Positions 24,371 to 36,300 of a stretch of DNA of 64,000 bases are shown here, one piece after another. Below the pieces are notes generated by a model. It did not search any database. It was not told the origin of the DNA and saw only the letters and a program-made list of their open reading frames with translations. The stretch comes from Sclerodactyla briareus (Eukaryota > Echinodermata > Holothuroidea > Dendrochirotida > Sclerodactylidae): contig JAODTK010005795.1 in assembly GCA_026419785.1 (NCBI GenBank), positions 1 to 64,000 on the forward strand. The letters run 5' to 3'. The translations under genes were made by a program, and so were the position numbers. How positions within the stretch are numbered: position 1 is the first letter of the stretch; each line of letters begins with the position of its first letter.

Positions 24371-27350
24371 AAAAACAAACATTGACTATGTATATTTTTC
24401 AAGTATACCATAATTTGTATTGGCCCGTTACCAAGATTCAGCAGAGCTTGTTCAATCACCTGCACAAATGTTGTGCGACGTTTCATCACTCTCTATCGTT
24501 GAACCAGAAGTATCAAGAAATGGTCTTCGAGACATGACCACTTGGTAAATTTCATTGACTGTCTGTGTGCGATGCAGCCATCTCGCGTGTGAACGCCAGT
24601 CAGGCGCGTGGAATGTAAATTTTCATATATTGGATAAAAGATCCAGGAGAAGCTGCAATAATCCATGCGCCATATACACACCACACAGCTACTGTGTGTT
24701 GCATTGAAGGGGGTTGATTAAAATTTGTATATCAGCAAATAGTCATTTAAATATTCCCCTGATGATTTTTTGTGCTTTCTGTTCAATATTCCATTCTGAA
24801 AGCCAAGACCCGGTGTAATGAGTCAAATGCGTGCATGTACTCCGAAAAACATGTACCGAGCAAACCAGAGGTGGGATCTGAATGAGAACTTCAAAATCCC
24901 AGAATTTTTCAGTTATCCTATATGAAAATGCCTAATTCCTGTATCAAGGCAATAGAAGTGGAGCATTTGTTATTGAGTCAAAATCAACAGCCCTCCCCCC
25001 CCCCCCCCTCCCTTCTCCCCTCTCCCCTTCTCCCCTCTCCCACTTACATGAATTCCTCATCTCCCAATAACATGAATCCTCAAAGTAAATTGGAATATCA
25101 AAAGCCAATATCCTTCTTTTGTTTTCCCTTCTCCCTATTTTTCTCTTTCTTCCCTCCTCCCATATAAAAACAATCTGTGCTGGGGACAATCACAAAATTT
25201 TTTTTTTTTATTTTTGTCGAGTGACAGTAGGCCTTGGGCATTGGCTGTGCTGAAGTGTTCCATTCCAAATGGAAGTAGCCCTGGTTATTCAGTCAGTTTT
25301 GTGCTCGTACGGGTGAAGTGTTGATGACAGCCTTGGGCGTAGAACTTGAAATGGCAACAGAGAATGACAGCAACCTTGCCCCCACATCCTACCAGGCTCA
25401 CCCCCCTCCTCACCCCACCCACCCCCCACCCCCTCCTTCCTTCCATACAGGCATGATCCTCCGTGACGGTGAATCAGGATCTGACAGCATAGCCAATGTA
25501 TGTGATTCCACTGTCGAATATCCTGTCTGACCACAATCATTATTTTTTTTACGGGGGTGGTGGGGGGATGTGGTCGGTATTCTGCTCAAATCTCAGAGGG
25601 TTTGCTCCTTTGAGTTTCATAGGTCTCTTGGTTCTGTATGACTTGGGACAGTGTTCCTGATCCATGAGTGATTGGCTTGGATAACACTTCGTGTGGTGTA
25701 TTGTATTGTACTGTACTTCCAGTATGTACATGTACAAGTAAGTACTGCAGGAAGGTATACTGTTATTGTAGTAGTTGATAGTATAGGTACATGTCTTGTA
25801 ACTGATTTCACATGGGGGGAGGCCGGTAAAGAGAGTGTGATTTTTTTTGGGTGGGGAAGGGGGGGTTACCGGTACTTTTCCTTGCAAGATGAGTCAGTAA
25901 CAACAATCATCAACTTTCCCGAACAAGTAGGCTTTTGCCACCCAATCCTCCATAATACTGCATTACAACATGTACATGTTTTTAGTCACATAATTTTACC
26001 AGTTTTCACCGGATTTCCCAGACGGGGGGGTCCGAGCTCCCCGACTCCTCCGGTCCAAGTTGAAGTTCCGCGACGAGGCTCACCTCACCCCCTAGTCAAA
26101 ACCTGCATTTTTGATGTTTTCACTTTTTTCATTTTTTTTGAACATTTTTTCTTGAAGAATGTAAAAAATGAAAACATGAAATACGCATTGTGGAGGGCAA
26201 TGTTTACTTTCATAGCTTCCCCTCAATCCAGGCTCCCTTATTAGTAGACTAGGGTCAGGGCTTCCCAATCACGGCACAGGAATACTGGGCACTGCGTCGT
26301 GAAAGCACATCACTCTACACGAGGCAAACAGTGGTAGACGGCAGACGAGCATCCTCCCCAAATGAATTGTAAACCTTAATCTCTTGCATGAACATTTCGA
26401 AGATATCAAAGGCTTTTGTATCCTATCTATAATTCCAGCGATTGTATAGTCTGAAGGACGATGATTACGCTAACATCCCCGAGCGAGGAACGTTGCAGAC
26501 TACAGAAAGATATGTAGGGTGGCGCGCGAACGCGGCAGGACAATTTTCATAGCTTCATATAGAATTTTCACTATAGAATTTTTGGAATTATCTGTCGGCT
26601 CAAAAAGGCCTCGTCGTGGTGTGTACATTTTAGCGTACCACTCGGCTCCCGAGATGGGGGAAATTCCCCGACGGGGGGGCCAGGCCTCCCCCTCGGGGGG
26701 GGGGCTGGCCCCCTGCCCCCCGCTTGCACCACCTTCCTGACTTTTAAACTAGCAAAGTGGAAAGGAGACATCCCAAGACCCCACACCTGGAATTTGGAGG
26801 TTTCTAGCCTTGTTGAAATAGTTCATTTTACTTTTGGGCATTTCGAGGAATAGATGCATTCAACAGGGAAACGATGGCAAAGGCTGCTTATAGGCACACC
26901 TACATGCTGCAGATTTTAGCGCCATCACAACAGAAAAAAACAAGAAAAAAAACACGAATATTGTTCAGGAAATTAGTGAGATTATTCTTCAATGTTTTGG
27001 CGGGGGGGGTGAACGATGTGGAGCTTTTAGTTGGGATCCCATCTATAGTTTCTCTTGGTAAAGATTTTCAAAAGTATGCATTATACATTGACTTTGTATT
27101 ATTGTGGTCCTGCATTTCCCGTAATGACACAAGATAAATTTTCCTGGACTGATTGTTCCTTATCCATGGACTCGAATTGGCTGAATCTCGAGTCTGTGTT
27201 TTGGCTGACATAATGTAATACATACAAGTCCAGTACAATTATTTAAATGACCAATAGGCACTTTAAAACGATCAACCACATCTAGTAAAAGTTGGAGTTA
27301 GTAAACAGTAGCATCCAACGTGATCTCAGGAGGTGTTGAGCAAAATAGAC
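24371..27350. other. Non-genic stretch with C/G-rich low complexity
   Basis: (CCCTCTC)-type low complexity lies at 24993-25040, C-rich words at 25400-25440, G runs at 25555, 25860 and 26680-26703. A 46-base acceptor-to-donor island (CCATACAG ... CCAAT|GTATGTG, 25450-25495) reads MILRDGESGSDSIAN in one frame but has no recognised partner exons. The 190-codon open frame at 25672-26244 shows no family resemblance. Confidence 0.4.
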
Positions 27351-27354
27351 GATC

Positions 27355-27640
27355 ATGGCAAGGGCGTGTCATTTCAACATGCTTAGTTCAGAAGATGGTG
27401 GTCCAACGCATAGAAGAGCCCACCAACTGGCCTGCTTGTACACAATCATCCATTATAACCGGGACATTCCGAAGACTTACATCATCCCTAAAGTAGACAG
27501 AGCGGAGGAAAAAAGGGAGGGGGAAAAAGACATGACCAAAAACTACAGCTTCCACCACAAACACTGCGGCCTATGCAACCTCCTTTTTCCCGAGAAACTT
27601 CTAAAGATTGGAATGGTTACCCGAGCCGGGACCTGTTGAC
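27355..27640 (+). CDS. Coding-like segment with Cys/His pairs, unrecognised
   Basis: The frame from ATG at 27355 gives HQLACLYTIIHYNRDIPKTY, a charged stretch (DRAEEKREGEKD) and HHKHCGLCNLLFPEKLLK, then stops at 27637-27639; an overlapping frame continues DLLTKPQLQHFNRKC to about 27840. The Cys/His spacing (H-x2-HC-x2-C) could bind zinc. The composition is more protein-like than neighbouring frames. I do not recognise it; a decayed transposase tail or chance are alternatives. Confidence 0.2.
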
Positions 27641-27857
27641 AAAACCTCAGCTGCAGCATTTCAACCGAAAGTGTCTTAATTTTTTTATACGCGACCACCA
27701 TGCACCTCCAGTTAAAACTTCCTGGCGGAGTCCTACGGAGGTAACCACACGCAAGTACGAAGTAAGTAGAGAAATATTCTGGAAAAAAAAAGAGGTGCCA
27801 ACCCAGTACTTTGTGAAAATGCAGAAAGTTGTTAGCATATTAGGGAGAGGGGGGGGT

Positions 27858-27962
27858 TGTCGATAAGGGATAAGTATTCATAGTTCATAAGGATTTCACA
27901 AAACCTGTCTGTTTTGGGATTATGTACTAACATCAGGGTATATATAGGTATATATATATAGT
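27858..27962. repeat. Family B tail plus (TA)n
   Basis: TAAGTATTCATAGTTCATAAGG, CACAAAACCTGTCTGTTTTG, GGATTATGTACTAACATCAG matches 36015-36072 (TGAGTATTTGTAGTTCAC..., CCATACAGTTTTGTGG, ATTGTATACCATCAG). A short TA-rich run (27945-27961) follows. Confidence 0.6.
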
Positions 27963-29855
27963 GACCAGTGCTATCCAAAAAGGCACCGCAAAACATGGTA
28001 ATGTTGCAATGTGTACAAACTCAAGGTAGCCATTTAGCCTTGCCAGATAGGTGTATTAGAAGTGCCAAATTGCCGTCTTTTTGTTGATGCAGCAACTTCA
28101 TGGAAACTGACAGTTCTCCCACTACAAAACATAAAAAGTCTAGGCCCTAGGAGTTTCACCTATGATTCCATTGACCTCTCAGGCCGAGAAGGGAATTCAA
28201 CACGCATGACATGACACCTAAATACCAAAGACTGAAGGAAATAACTGGGATCTCGGTGCGCACACTCGCGTGGGGGGGTGATGTCACGCCAGCATTCACC
28301 GTGCGTCACTCGATGTGGACTCTGTACGGGGTAGCCGTCAGCCAGAGTGGAGGTTGTAAGTTGTGACAGGGAAGAATGGTCCATGAAGACACCTCTCTGA
28401 TATGGAGGGCATACATGTGGTTACCACCTTTGAGGGTGAGAAGGGTGTTAAAAACAGGCAGCCGTGACACCGCTGCCCTTCGGATATAAACAAATATCAG
28501 GACTGCACTCGCTGCCGGGTCAGAGTATAACCAACTTAGCACCCGTGGAAAAAAAAGGCAAGGAGTCACCCCTGCAAACAACATTTCAGAGAGTCAATAT
28601 AGAGAGCTTGAACCCAGTAATTTCCAAACCCCGTTTGCAGAGGTTTGATCGGAATACAGGTAGTAGGTACATAAAGACATATTAGGGCCAATCACTCTAC
28701 AATAGCGTATCGTGCTACAATCCAGTTTTTCATGGTGACTTTTTTGTCCCCGGGAAGGAGTCCGTGTCGTTAACTGTTAGGCCGCTCAAAACACCCTGTT
28801 GCCATCATAAAGGACCCGATTCGCTATTTGCAGGCCATCCCGATGTGGTGTATGGCTCTTCCTTACTTTTGATAACCACATATTTCCTATTCATCGTGAG
28901 ACTATTAGCAAATTAACGTAAAATTTTTCATGACGGCACTGTAGGAATGTACTGTAGTTTGTTTCAAACACTTTTCGATTTTTAGAAGTTGAGTGATTGT
29001 ATACTAGTATTATGAACATTTATCACCACACAGGCCCCCTTCTCCTTCTTCAGCGTGTGTAAAGTTTGAAGAGGTCATGCAACAGGAAGAGATAAGGCCA
29101 TCCGTAGAGTGTGCTTTACCCTTAAAGTACAATGGTAACGAAATGGATTATCATGTTGAAATTCACAGACGGTTTTGTGTGACCCATTAATACTTCCACC
29201 AAAAATCAGTTTTTGATTCATATTTTTACAGCATTTTAATGACAATAGAGTTTTACAAATAATACACTGGCCAGAAATTAACGCACCCGTGATATTCTAG
29301 TGAAACACTAAAAGAGCTAGAGAGCACGCTTCCTACATCTGGTTACTACATGTAATAACAAGTGTTGCCTAGTATGTGTACGGATTTTCCGCAATCATGT
29401 TAGACGCACGGCACAGAATTCGAAACACAATTTTAGACCGTCAGTGCGTGTTTCGAGCGTGCCATATTTGTATCTTTTATGAGCATGTTGTTTATAGGTG
29501 TCCACAGCACAATCTGGCAGAAAAAATTCCTTGTTACGTCACGAGGGACCTCCACATAGTACAAAATATAATTATTATACTGTCATTGCGTCAGTTCATG
29601 GTAATTCCAAGGGCTATTGGCATCTTGTAACAATCCAGAAAATGATGAAAATATGTTTTTTAGTGACCATCGGTCCTGTGAGATGCTTGTAATGTTCTAA
29701 CTGATGAGTAATGATGTAAACCTTTCCACAGTGTTAGTGCGCATACTCACTGGTCGCTAAACAGCAGGGGGTATAGATGAGATTTTAGCATAAGCCTATC
29801 AGGACTGACCTAATGTCAAACTGTCACGCTCTTGAGAAGCAACAATCATCCTAAT
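27963..29855. other. Non-genic stretch upstream of MOB3 exon A
   Basis: No first MOB3 exon was found here. CACTGGCCAGAAATTAACGC at 29268-29287 follows a TA and resembles the start of a Tc1/mariner-type inverted repeat, but I find no matching opposite end. Nothing else is recognised. Confidence 0.4.
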
Positions 29856-29859
29856 CTTC

Positions 29860-29949
29860 TGGGATGTTGTTGTTGATAAGCATGGGGGGGGGGGGAGTCT
29901 GCAGTACAGACTCCCCCCCCCCATGCTTATCAACAATAAACATCCAATG
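29860..29949. repeat. Near-perfect hairpin with G-run/C-run arms
   Basis: The left arm (about 29860-29901) reads GGATGTTGTTGTTGATAAGC, ATG, about 12 Gs, AGTCTG. The right arm (29907-29949) reads CAGACT, about 11 Cs, CATGCTTATCAACAATAAAC, ATCCA. Only five bases (CAGTA) separate them. GTTATTGTTGATAAC follows at 29949. This can fold into a stem of about 40 bp. It may be a fold-back insertion or a long-read or assembly inversion artefact. Confidence 0.9.
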
Positions 29950-30156
29950 TTATTGTTGATAACAATGAGTCTGAAAGTTTGTTGCTAATAGGAGGTGTGA
30001 CAGTAGCTTGGTCAGGGAAGTTTGGAAAATTGTTTTGCCGCATACAGAGGTCTGTGTACCTCTAGTGTCATTTTGTTCACCTAGCATTTATCTGGGCTAT
30101 TGCTATACAGTTTGTATTGTATAGTCTCCATTCTTTGTTATCCTTTCCCCCGCCAG

Positions 30157-30311
30157 ACTTCCGTCCCAAGCGAAAAAGTTGTGTGGGGACCCTCAAGTAT
30201 GAGCTCTCACAAGAAGGCGATGGCCTCCCTGAATGCGGGGGCCTGGGACCTTAAGGGCGTGGTCCAGCTGCCAGCTTTGAAGAGGACCTCAATGACGGCT
30301 GGCAGTCCATG
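30157..30311 (+). CDS. MOB3: MOB3 exon A (FRPKRK ... LNDWLAVH)
   Basis: Acceptor CCTTTCCCCCGCCAG at 30142-30156, donor ATG|GTATGT at 30312. It reads FRPKRK, GTLKYEL, HKKAMASLNAGA, DLKGVVQLPA, FEEDLND and LAVH across three frames. An extra base near 30204 and missing or extra bases near 30274 and 30294 are implied. The split codon G|TG joins correctly to exon B. Confidence 0.9.
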
Positions 30312-33300
30312 GTATGTAGACATTGATGTCTTTTCTGTTGTAGTGGTGTGTGTGTTGTTGTGTCGTCAGAGGAGGTGGATGTAAACCTCTGGTGGTCTTA
30401 TGGTGAGTGAGTCATTTCTTTGAGGTGTCTGTGCGTCTGTTGTTTGAGTCGCCACATGTATTGGCTTCCAACAAGAAGAACAACATTGTTCTACTCAAGA
30501 AGGACAAGCTTGATGCCCAGCTGGCACTTTTGGTGGCAGCGGTCATTAGCATTTGTCTTTCATGTGTGAGTGTGTCTGTTTCTTTGTTATTTGAGTTGTC
30601 TCAAGCAGATGTACATGACAAATTAGAACCATGTATTGTCCGTCTGTGTCTCGGTTATTTGGGTGGTCACAGGCCGATGAAATGGTGATAGCCCATCTAC
30701 TGGTTTATGTCTTGAAAATAGTTGTTCCAGACTGTGATTGGAAGCTCTTGAGTTGTAATACAGGACTGATTAGCCTTTCTGAGTGTTGCCATTTGGGTAA
30801 GGGCACACATGCTCTTCAACAGGTTGCAAGTTGGGGCCTCTGTAAGCAAGAAACTTGAATGCAACTAGCATGTTATTATCGGCGCACTTTACTATCGGGG
30901 ATTGCGAAAATGTTGTATGGGTTCCCTCGAACAGTATAATCTCTGTTAAAATACTTGAAGCAAGTCTGAATACTTCAATGTATGAAAAAGCACCATGGAT
31001 TTGGACACAGATAAACATATCCTGCTCGATCTGGTCACTCAAAATGCCAGATCCTAGTTAGGCTACTTATTCCTTCAATGGAACCATGTCATATCATGAT
31101 AGAGTTTCATTGCCCATAAAACTTTTTTTTTTCCTCTCCAGTGGTGGACTTCTTCAAAAAGAATCAACCTTATCTATGGTACTTATGCGAGTACTGCACC
31201 AAAAACAATGTCCAATAATGAGCGGTGGGCCAAAAGTGAGTATAGCACTGGTACTTTCTATTCGTTTCCCCTCGTCCACTAGGGACCCCATTTGTAGACC
31301 TTGTTAGTGGCAAAAATCACAAGCATGACAGCCTCAGCCCTGTGCTCAATCCAATTCAATACTTGTAATAGTTTATTATTGATTGTAACCCAGTCCTACA
31401 GTACTCAATGCTGCGTGCTTACATTTAGTGAAAATTTCAATTTCTAGCAGCCAGCCTGCTGAAAATTTGGAATTGCTCCACAGTTACAATGAATACGCTG
31501 CCGAACGAGATGGGTAACAGAACAGTCCTGAATATGTATGTAGAGGTATGTATTATGTAGTCTATGCAGAGCAGGAAATAATATCTGGCCTCTCGGGAAA
31601 ATTGGTGATCATTTGCTTTCAAGGGGATCTTCCTACACTAACTACGTGGGGAAAATTCTCTGCCCCCCCCCCCCCCGGCTCTATTTTCAGGGGCTATTTT
31701 GGCGTATCAAAAGACTAATAACCCTTAGTCACCACTTGAGCTTGCTTATATTTCTAGGGCATGGACAGAAACTAACATGTATGGTCACAAACGTAAACTA
31801 AAGGTTTGAGTAAGCCGGGACTACAAATAGGCCAAAAAACAATATTGAGAATTTAGCAAGAAACGGAATTCATGGGAAAGAAAATTAATTTCATGCAAAT
31901 AATAACCACTGGCTCACCTCTCTTTTATGCTCACTCCAGATCGAGACATGTGGTTGTGAGGCGAGGAAGTACAAAAAAGCCGTCGCCCCTTCCCGGCCAG
32001 CGGGACATTGGTAACATGATGGACTGGGTGGAGAAAAACTCATAAATAACGACCAAAATATTCCAGCAGCGAGGTGGAGTTATCTGCTCCAGTGCCTGCT
32101 TCCATTCGTTGCCATCAAAGCATGGATCCAGTGGAAGAAGAATAAAGGAAACTGTCAAAATGGTGGTAACTTGGTTCGACCGAGTAGACACAGGTAACAC
32201 CAAGGTGAGTGCCTTGGTAAACTTAATCTACTACGCATATCAAACTTAAACATATTGCATAATGGACCACATCCATGCATGACCCTAGAAATGTGACATG
32301 CCCCATATGGTCACACCTCACTAAAATTTGACAGTCTTGGGTGGACAAAAGATTTAGTACGCTGGAAGGTATACGCATTGTGGAAGTTTAAAACTTAAGC
32401 CTCAATCTATATGAGTGGTTGGAATTTTGGTCGGGGCATACCAAGACTTTTTGAAAATGGTACCTGGTTGCTCGGCTGGGCATGCTCAGCACGAGGGATT
32501 CGGAGCAGGGACAAAAGCAGAGATGGGGTAGGCAATTGGTAAGTTGATGTCTACGTGTGATTACCACCAGGTACTGCCAAATAGAATTGGCCTTGTTCCA
32601 TGTGCTGGTGAGGGATCACAGCGGGACATTGAGGTGGCGTATCCAGGTCTGCACCCTTGCTGGGCCTTGAATAGGTTTGATCCTCTAGGAGTGGCAATCA
32701 ATTGAAAAAAGAAAAATTGACACACACTTCATGAACCTTCTACCTGACATCTAATTTTACTGAGCAGGAACAACCAGCTTCAACAAACTGAGGGGAGATA
32801 CCCACAGTATCCTCCACATGGCTTGTTTGAGTACGCTTTAAGTAAATTGGATCATTTCATATTTTCACAATATTCAATTGCAGGAATACCATGGACCATG
32901 CCCGATGCTCCTTGCGATATGCTGCATGATTCAAGTGAGTAGTCCTTCAATGGATATCACTAAGCATTTGTCGATGGGGACCATTCCCGTCATTGCTTGA
33001 ATTTTTACTGGTCCAGAAGGCCGAGTGACACTTGTCAGGACCCTGGCTGATGAAATTAACAGTGGAGAGCACCAGTACCCAACTCGCCATCTCTTCTCAA
33101 CTAGTGCTCGATTTGATTTGATTGACTTGATTTCTATGGTTCATGAAGCCCTTTAGGCTCATCTTGGAACCCTGGCCGTATTGAATCGTGGATGAGCACC
33201 CGGTGAAGAACTCGCCTTCTCTCTTGACTAGTGCTCAGAAGTTAACGAGCGGGGTAGTAACCAAATTCCCAAACCTGCTCCCCCGGGGTCCCCCGCCGTT

Positions 33301-36300
33301 TTAACGTCCCCATCTAAGGAAACTATCGGTGAACTCCAGATCCTACCACTTTCTCGGAACCTGAGGAAGTTCAAGTCACGGTGCCCGCTCGACCGCCTAC
33401 AGACGAACGGATTGCAAATAGCCCGTACAACCTCCAGTAAAACCCCAGAATATCCACTGCACCACAGGCGACATGAAGTGAACAGACCCCAAGGCCTCGC
33501 CCATCGCAACTGCAGTACAGCCACCCAGGGTAATCGTCCGGTTCCTTCTGGAATTCGACTGGCCAGAATATTTGGTGTGTCCCTAATACCAACTCCTAAC
33601 ATTCAGCCGCCCCTATGCTCAGATGACATTGGGACTGGGATGTAACCAATCCCAATCTTCTCCCGGGACCTCCATTTTACTTCCCCCATCCGAAGGACAG
33701 CCATTAACCCCAGGAGCCGACCACCTCCCTCAGACTCGAAGGATCGAAGTGTTCAAGTTCAATGTGATCGACTGCTCACAGTCCGACCGATGAGACTCAT
33801 TGCAATATTCCGTCACAATCCTATTACCCCATAAATCTACTGCACTCTGTGTCCCATGAAGTTAATCCAAGACATCGCCTATCGCAACTGCAATCACAGC
33901 CACCTGGGCAAAATCCTTGAATGTTGCATGCAGAGCGCACTGATACCAAACCACTATTTCTGCGTCTGCCATTCTTTCCGCATTGGATGATGGGTAACTG
34001 TATTTGCCATCGGAATTGCATATGTTTCATACAGTGGCTGTTGTCATAGCCTGGTTTTAAAAAGTTTTATCCTTCTGATAGGAGCTTTGGGGGAGGTCAT
34101 GCCCTCATGTCAGATGATCAGCTCACATAGATATTGACCCCGCTGACCCCCCCTCTCCCTATGTGTGATACTGATAACTTGTCATCTGCTGATATCGTCT
34201 TCGTGCCCCGTTCAAAGTGGAGTAGTGGGTCCAGCCAGTTTTATTTTCATCAGCAGTGAGTGGAAGAGCTGTGTGAGCTTCACTTATGTCTGTAATGCAT
34301 CGAAATATTCAGAGCCTACATTGATCTATAGCCCAAGCTCATACTGTAGTTTGCCTTCGTCGGCTTGCAATGACAAAACCTCTCGCCTGTTTTAGATTTT
34401 TAGTTACTTCCACACTAGGGTATAGGCGTGGTCAGGCATCACTTTTTTGCACTATGGGTTTTTCCATTGTGCCTGCTCGAAATCCTAACTATTGTATAAC
34501 GGCTGATGGGGTTGCCAGTGGGCTGCTTTTCCTTTTCACTGTCAGTTTTTAGGCATATTGTGTCAGTCGGTACCCTCCCCGTAGATTCCCATACTATTTA
34601 GTTATGGGGGATCCAGGGTACAATGTTCCCCTCAAAAATTTTTGACAGTGCGTCAAAATCACCACTTTCCTCATTTTGAAATTGTGGGTTGAGTCGATTC
34701 CTAGTGTGCACCGACCTGATTGGGTAGTACAGAACCCTCTTGTTTCAACCTATTGCTCTGATGTCAGTGCCGTCAATAGTGGGGCACTGGGGTGCGTCAG
34801 ACCGTCCTACAGTCCTACAGGAAACACTGACCAGGTACATATGGCACTAATGGCTCACTAATTCACATACCCTGTCCTGTCCTATTTCATCAATCTATGG
34901 GCTGCATTTCTTTGGATCATGATCCCCCGCTGTCATTTTGATGTTTTTTTTTTCTTTCTGTTTCGTCCCTTTTTCAGATGTACCATTTCCCAAGATTTCT
35001 CCAGACCTGTGTAAGAAGATCATGACGGGCTGCACAGAGTGTTTTACACGTCTACATACACACTTTGACAATTAGGATAGATTGCGCGGTTGAGTCATCA
35101 TCTAGGCGCTGCACTGTTGTTTCAACTTTCATAGATCATATTATCTGTATTCACACTGGATCCTGCATCGTGCCACACAAATTTTCCTCCACATAATCAT
35201 AACCCCATCCTCTTTCGCTGTCACTGACTTAGGATCTGCCTCCTGACCGTCTAGCCTGTTACAATGTCTGCCTGACCCTATAAACTTTACCTCATTTATG
35301 CCAATGTATATTGACCTAATTATTCCCAGCTGGCAGGATATGGCATGGATCATCGGATGACTTTACGATCACATTGCGTCCAGCCCTAGCTCGCTCAATG
35401 AGCCTACATAATAATTTGAATTTCAAGTCGAGTACAAGTACATGTCACATGCATGTCAATAAATATTAAGATTGTCTCTGATTGTTCTATCTATAAACCG
35501 ATCAGAAAACTGCCAATAATTTGTGCCACTTGATGTTTGGCACGGGGACGTACACACCAGACAAGGCACTGTGCTGTAATTTGAGACATCAGTGACCATC
35601 TATTCTTTTTTCAAGTCACACACAAAGGCTGACAGTGGACCTGGCCCCTCTGTCGTTTGTATATAGCAAGACTTTTGGTATTTGTTGTTGTTATTATCCA
35701 TATTGGACCCTAAACAGGATCGTCGAGAGAGAGAAGAAGAACCCTTTGAATATGACCAAACCCTCTCAAAATACTTGTCCCTAGTAGCTGCAATCAAAGG
35801 TGAAATAGCTGATCTCTGTGATTAACTGGTGATTGTTGATCAATGAGTAGATAGAAGGGTTGAAATTTTTGATGAAAATCGTTAGCCAAGATACTCAAAT
35901 AAAGATGCGAAGTCCTGACAAAATGAGAAGGGCGATGGGGTTGCCGACTCAAACTCTGTGCTATGCTAGATGTTCAATGGCGCGTGGGTGAGGTGCAGGG
36001 TCCAATATGGGCTGAGTATTTGTAGTTCACAGATTCACAAACCCATACAGTTTTGTGGATTGTATACCATCAGTAGAACACCCAATAATTATACAGGCAG
36101 TATCCGGTTTCAAACACTATCTATGCCACCATAACAATATCTCATTCTTATATAGCGCTCTTCCAGGTCGAAGACTTGCTCAAAGCTCTTTACAGATATT
36201 ACCCCTGATCATTAGTGACTTGTCACACCCGTACCATACAGCATGCACCTCTCGCTCGTTCCCTCCCAATACACCATTTCAGTACGTTACTCCATTGTGT

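Noticed and set aside
25672-26244. 190-codon + strand open frame
   Set aside because: Sequence is partly TGTATTG-type low complexity and G runs; no family motif, no splice or start support. A frame this long is plausible by chance in 64 kb.
29268-29290. Complete Tc1/mariner element
   Set aside because: One TA-flanked CACTGGCCAGAAATTAACGC end is suggestive but no inverted partner or DDE transposase frame was found.
32882-32935. 51-base island between GCAG and GTGAGT in MOB3 intron C (EYHGPCPMLLAICCMIQ)
   Set aside because: Splice-like borders but not part of any MOB protein and too short to support on its own.
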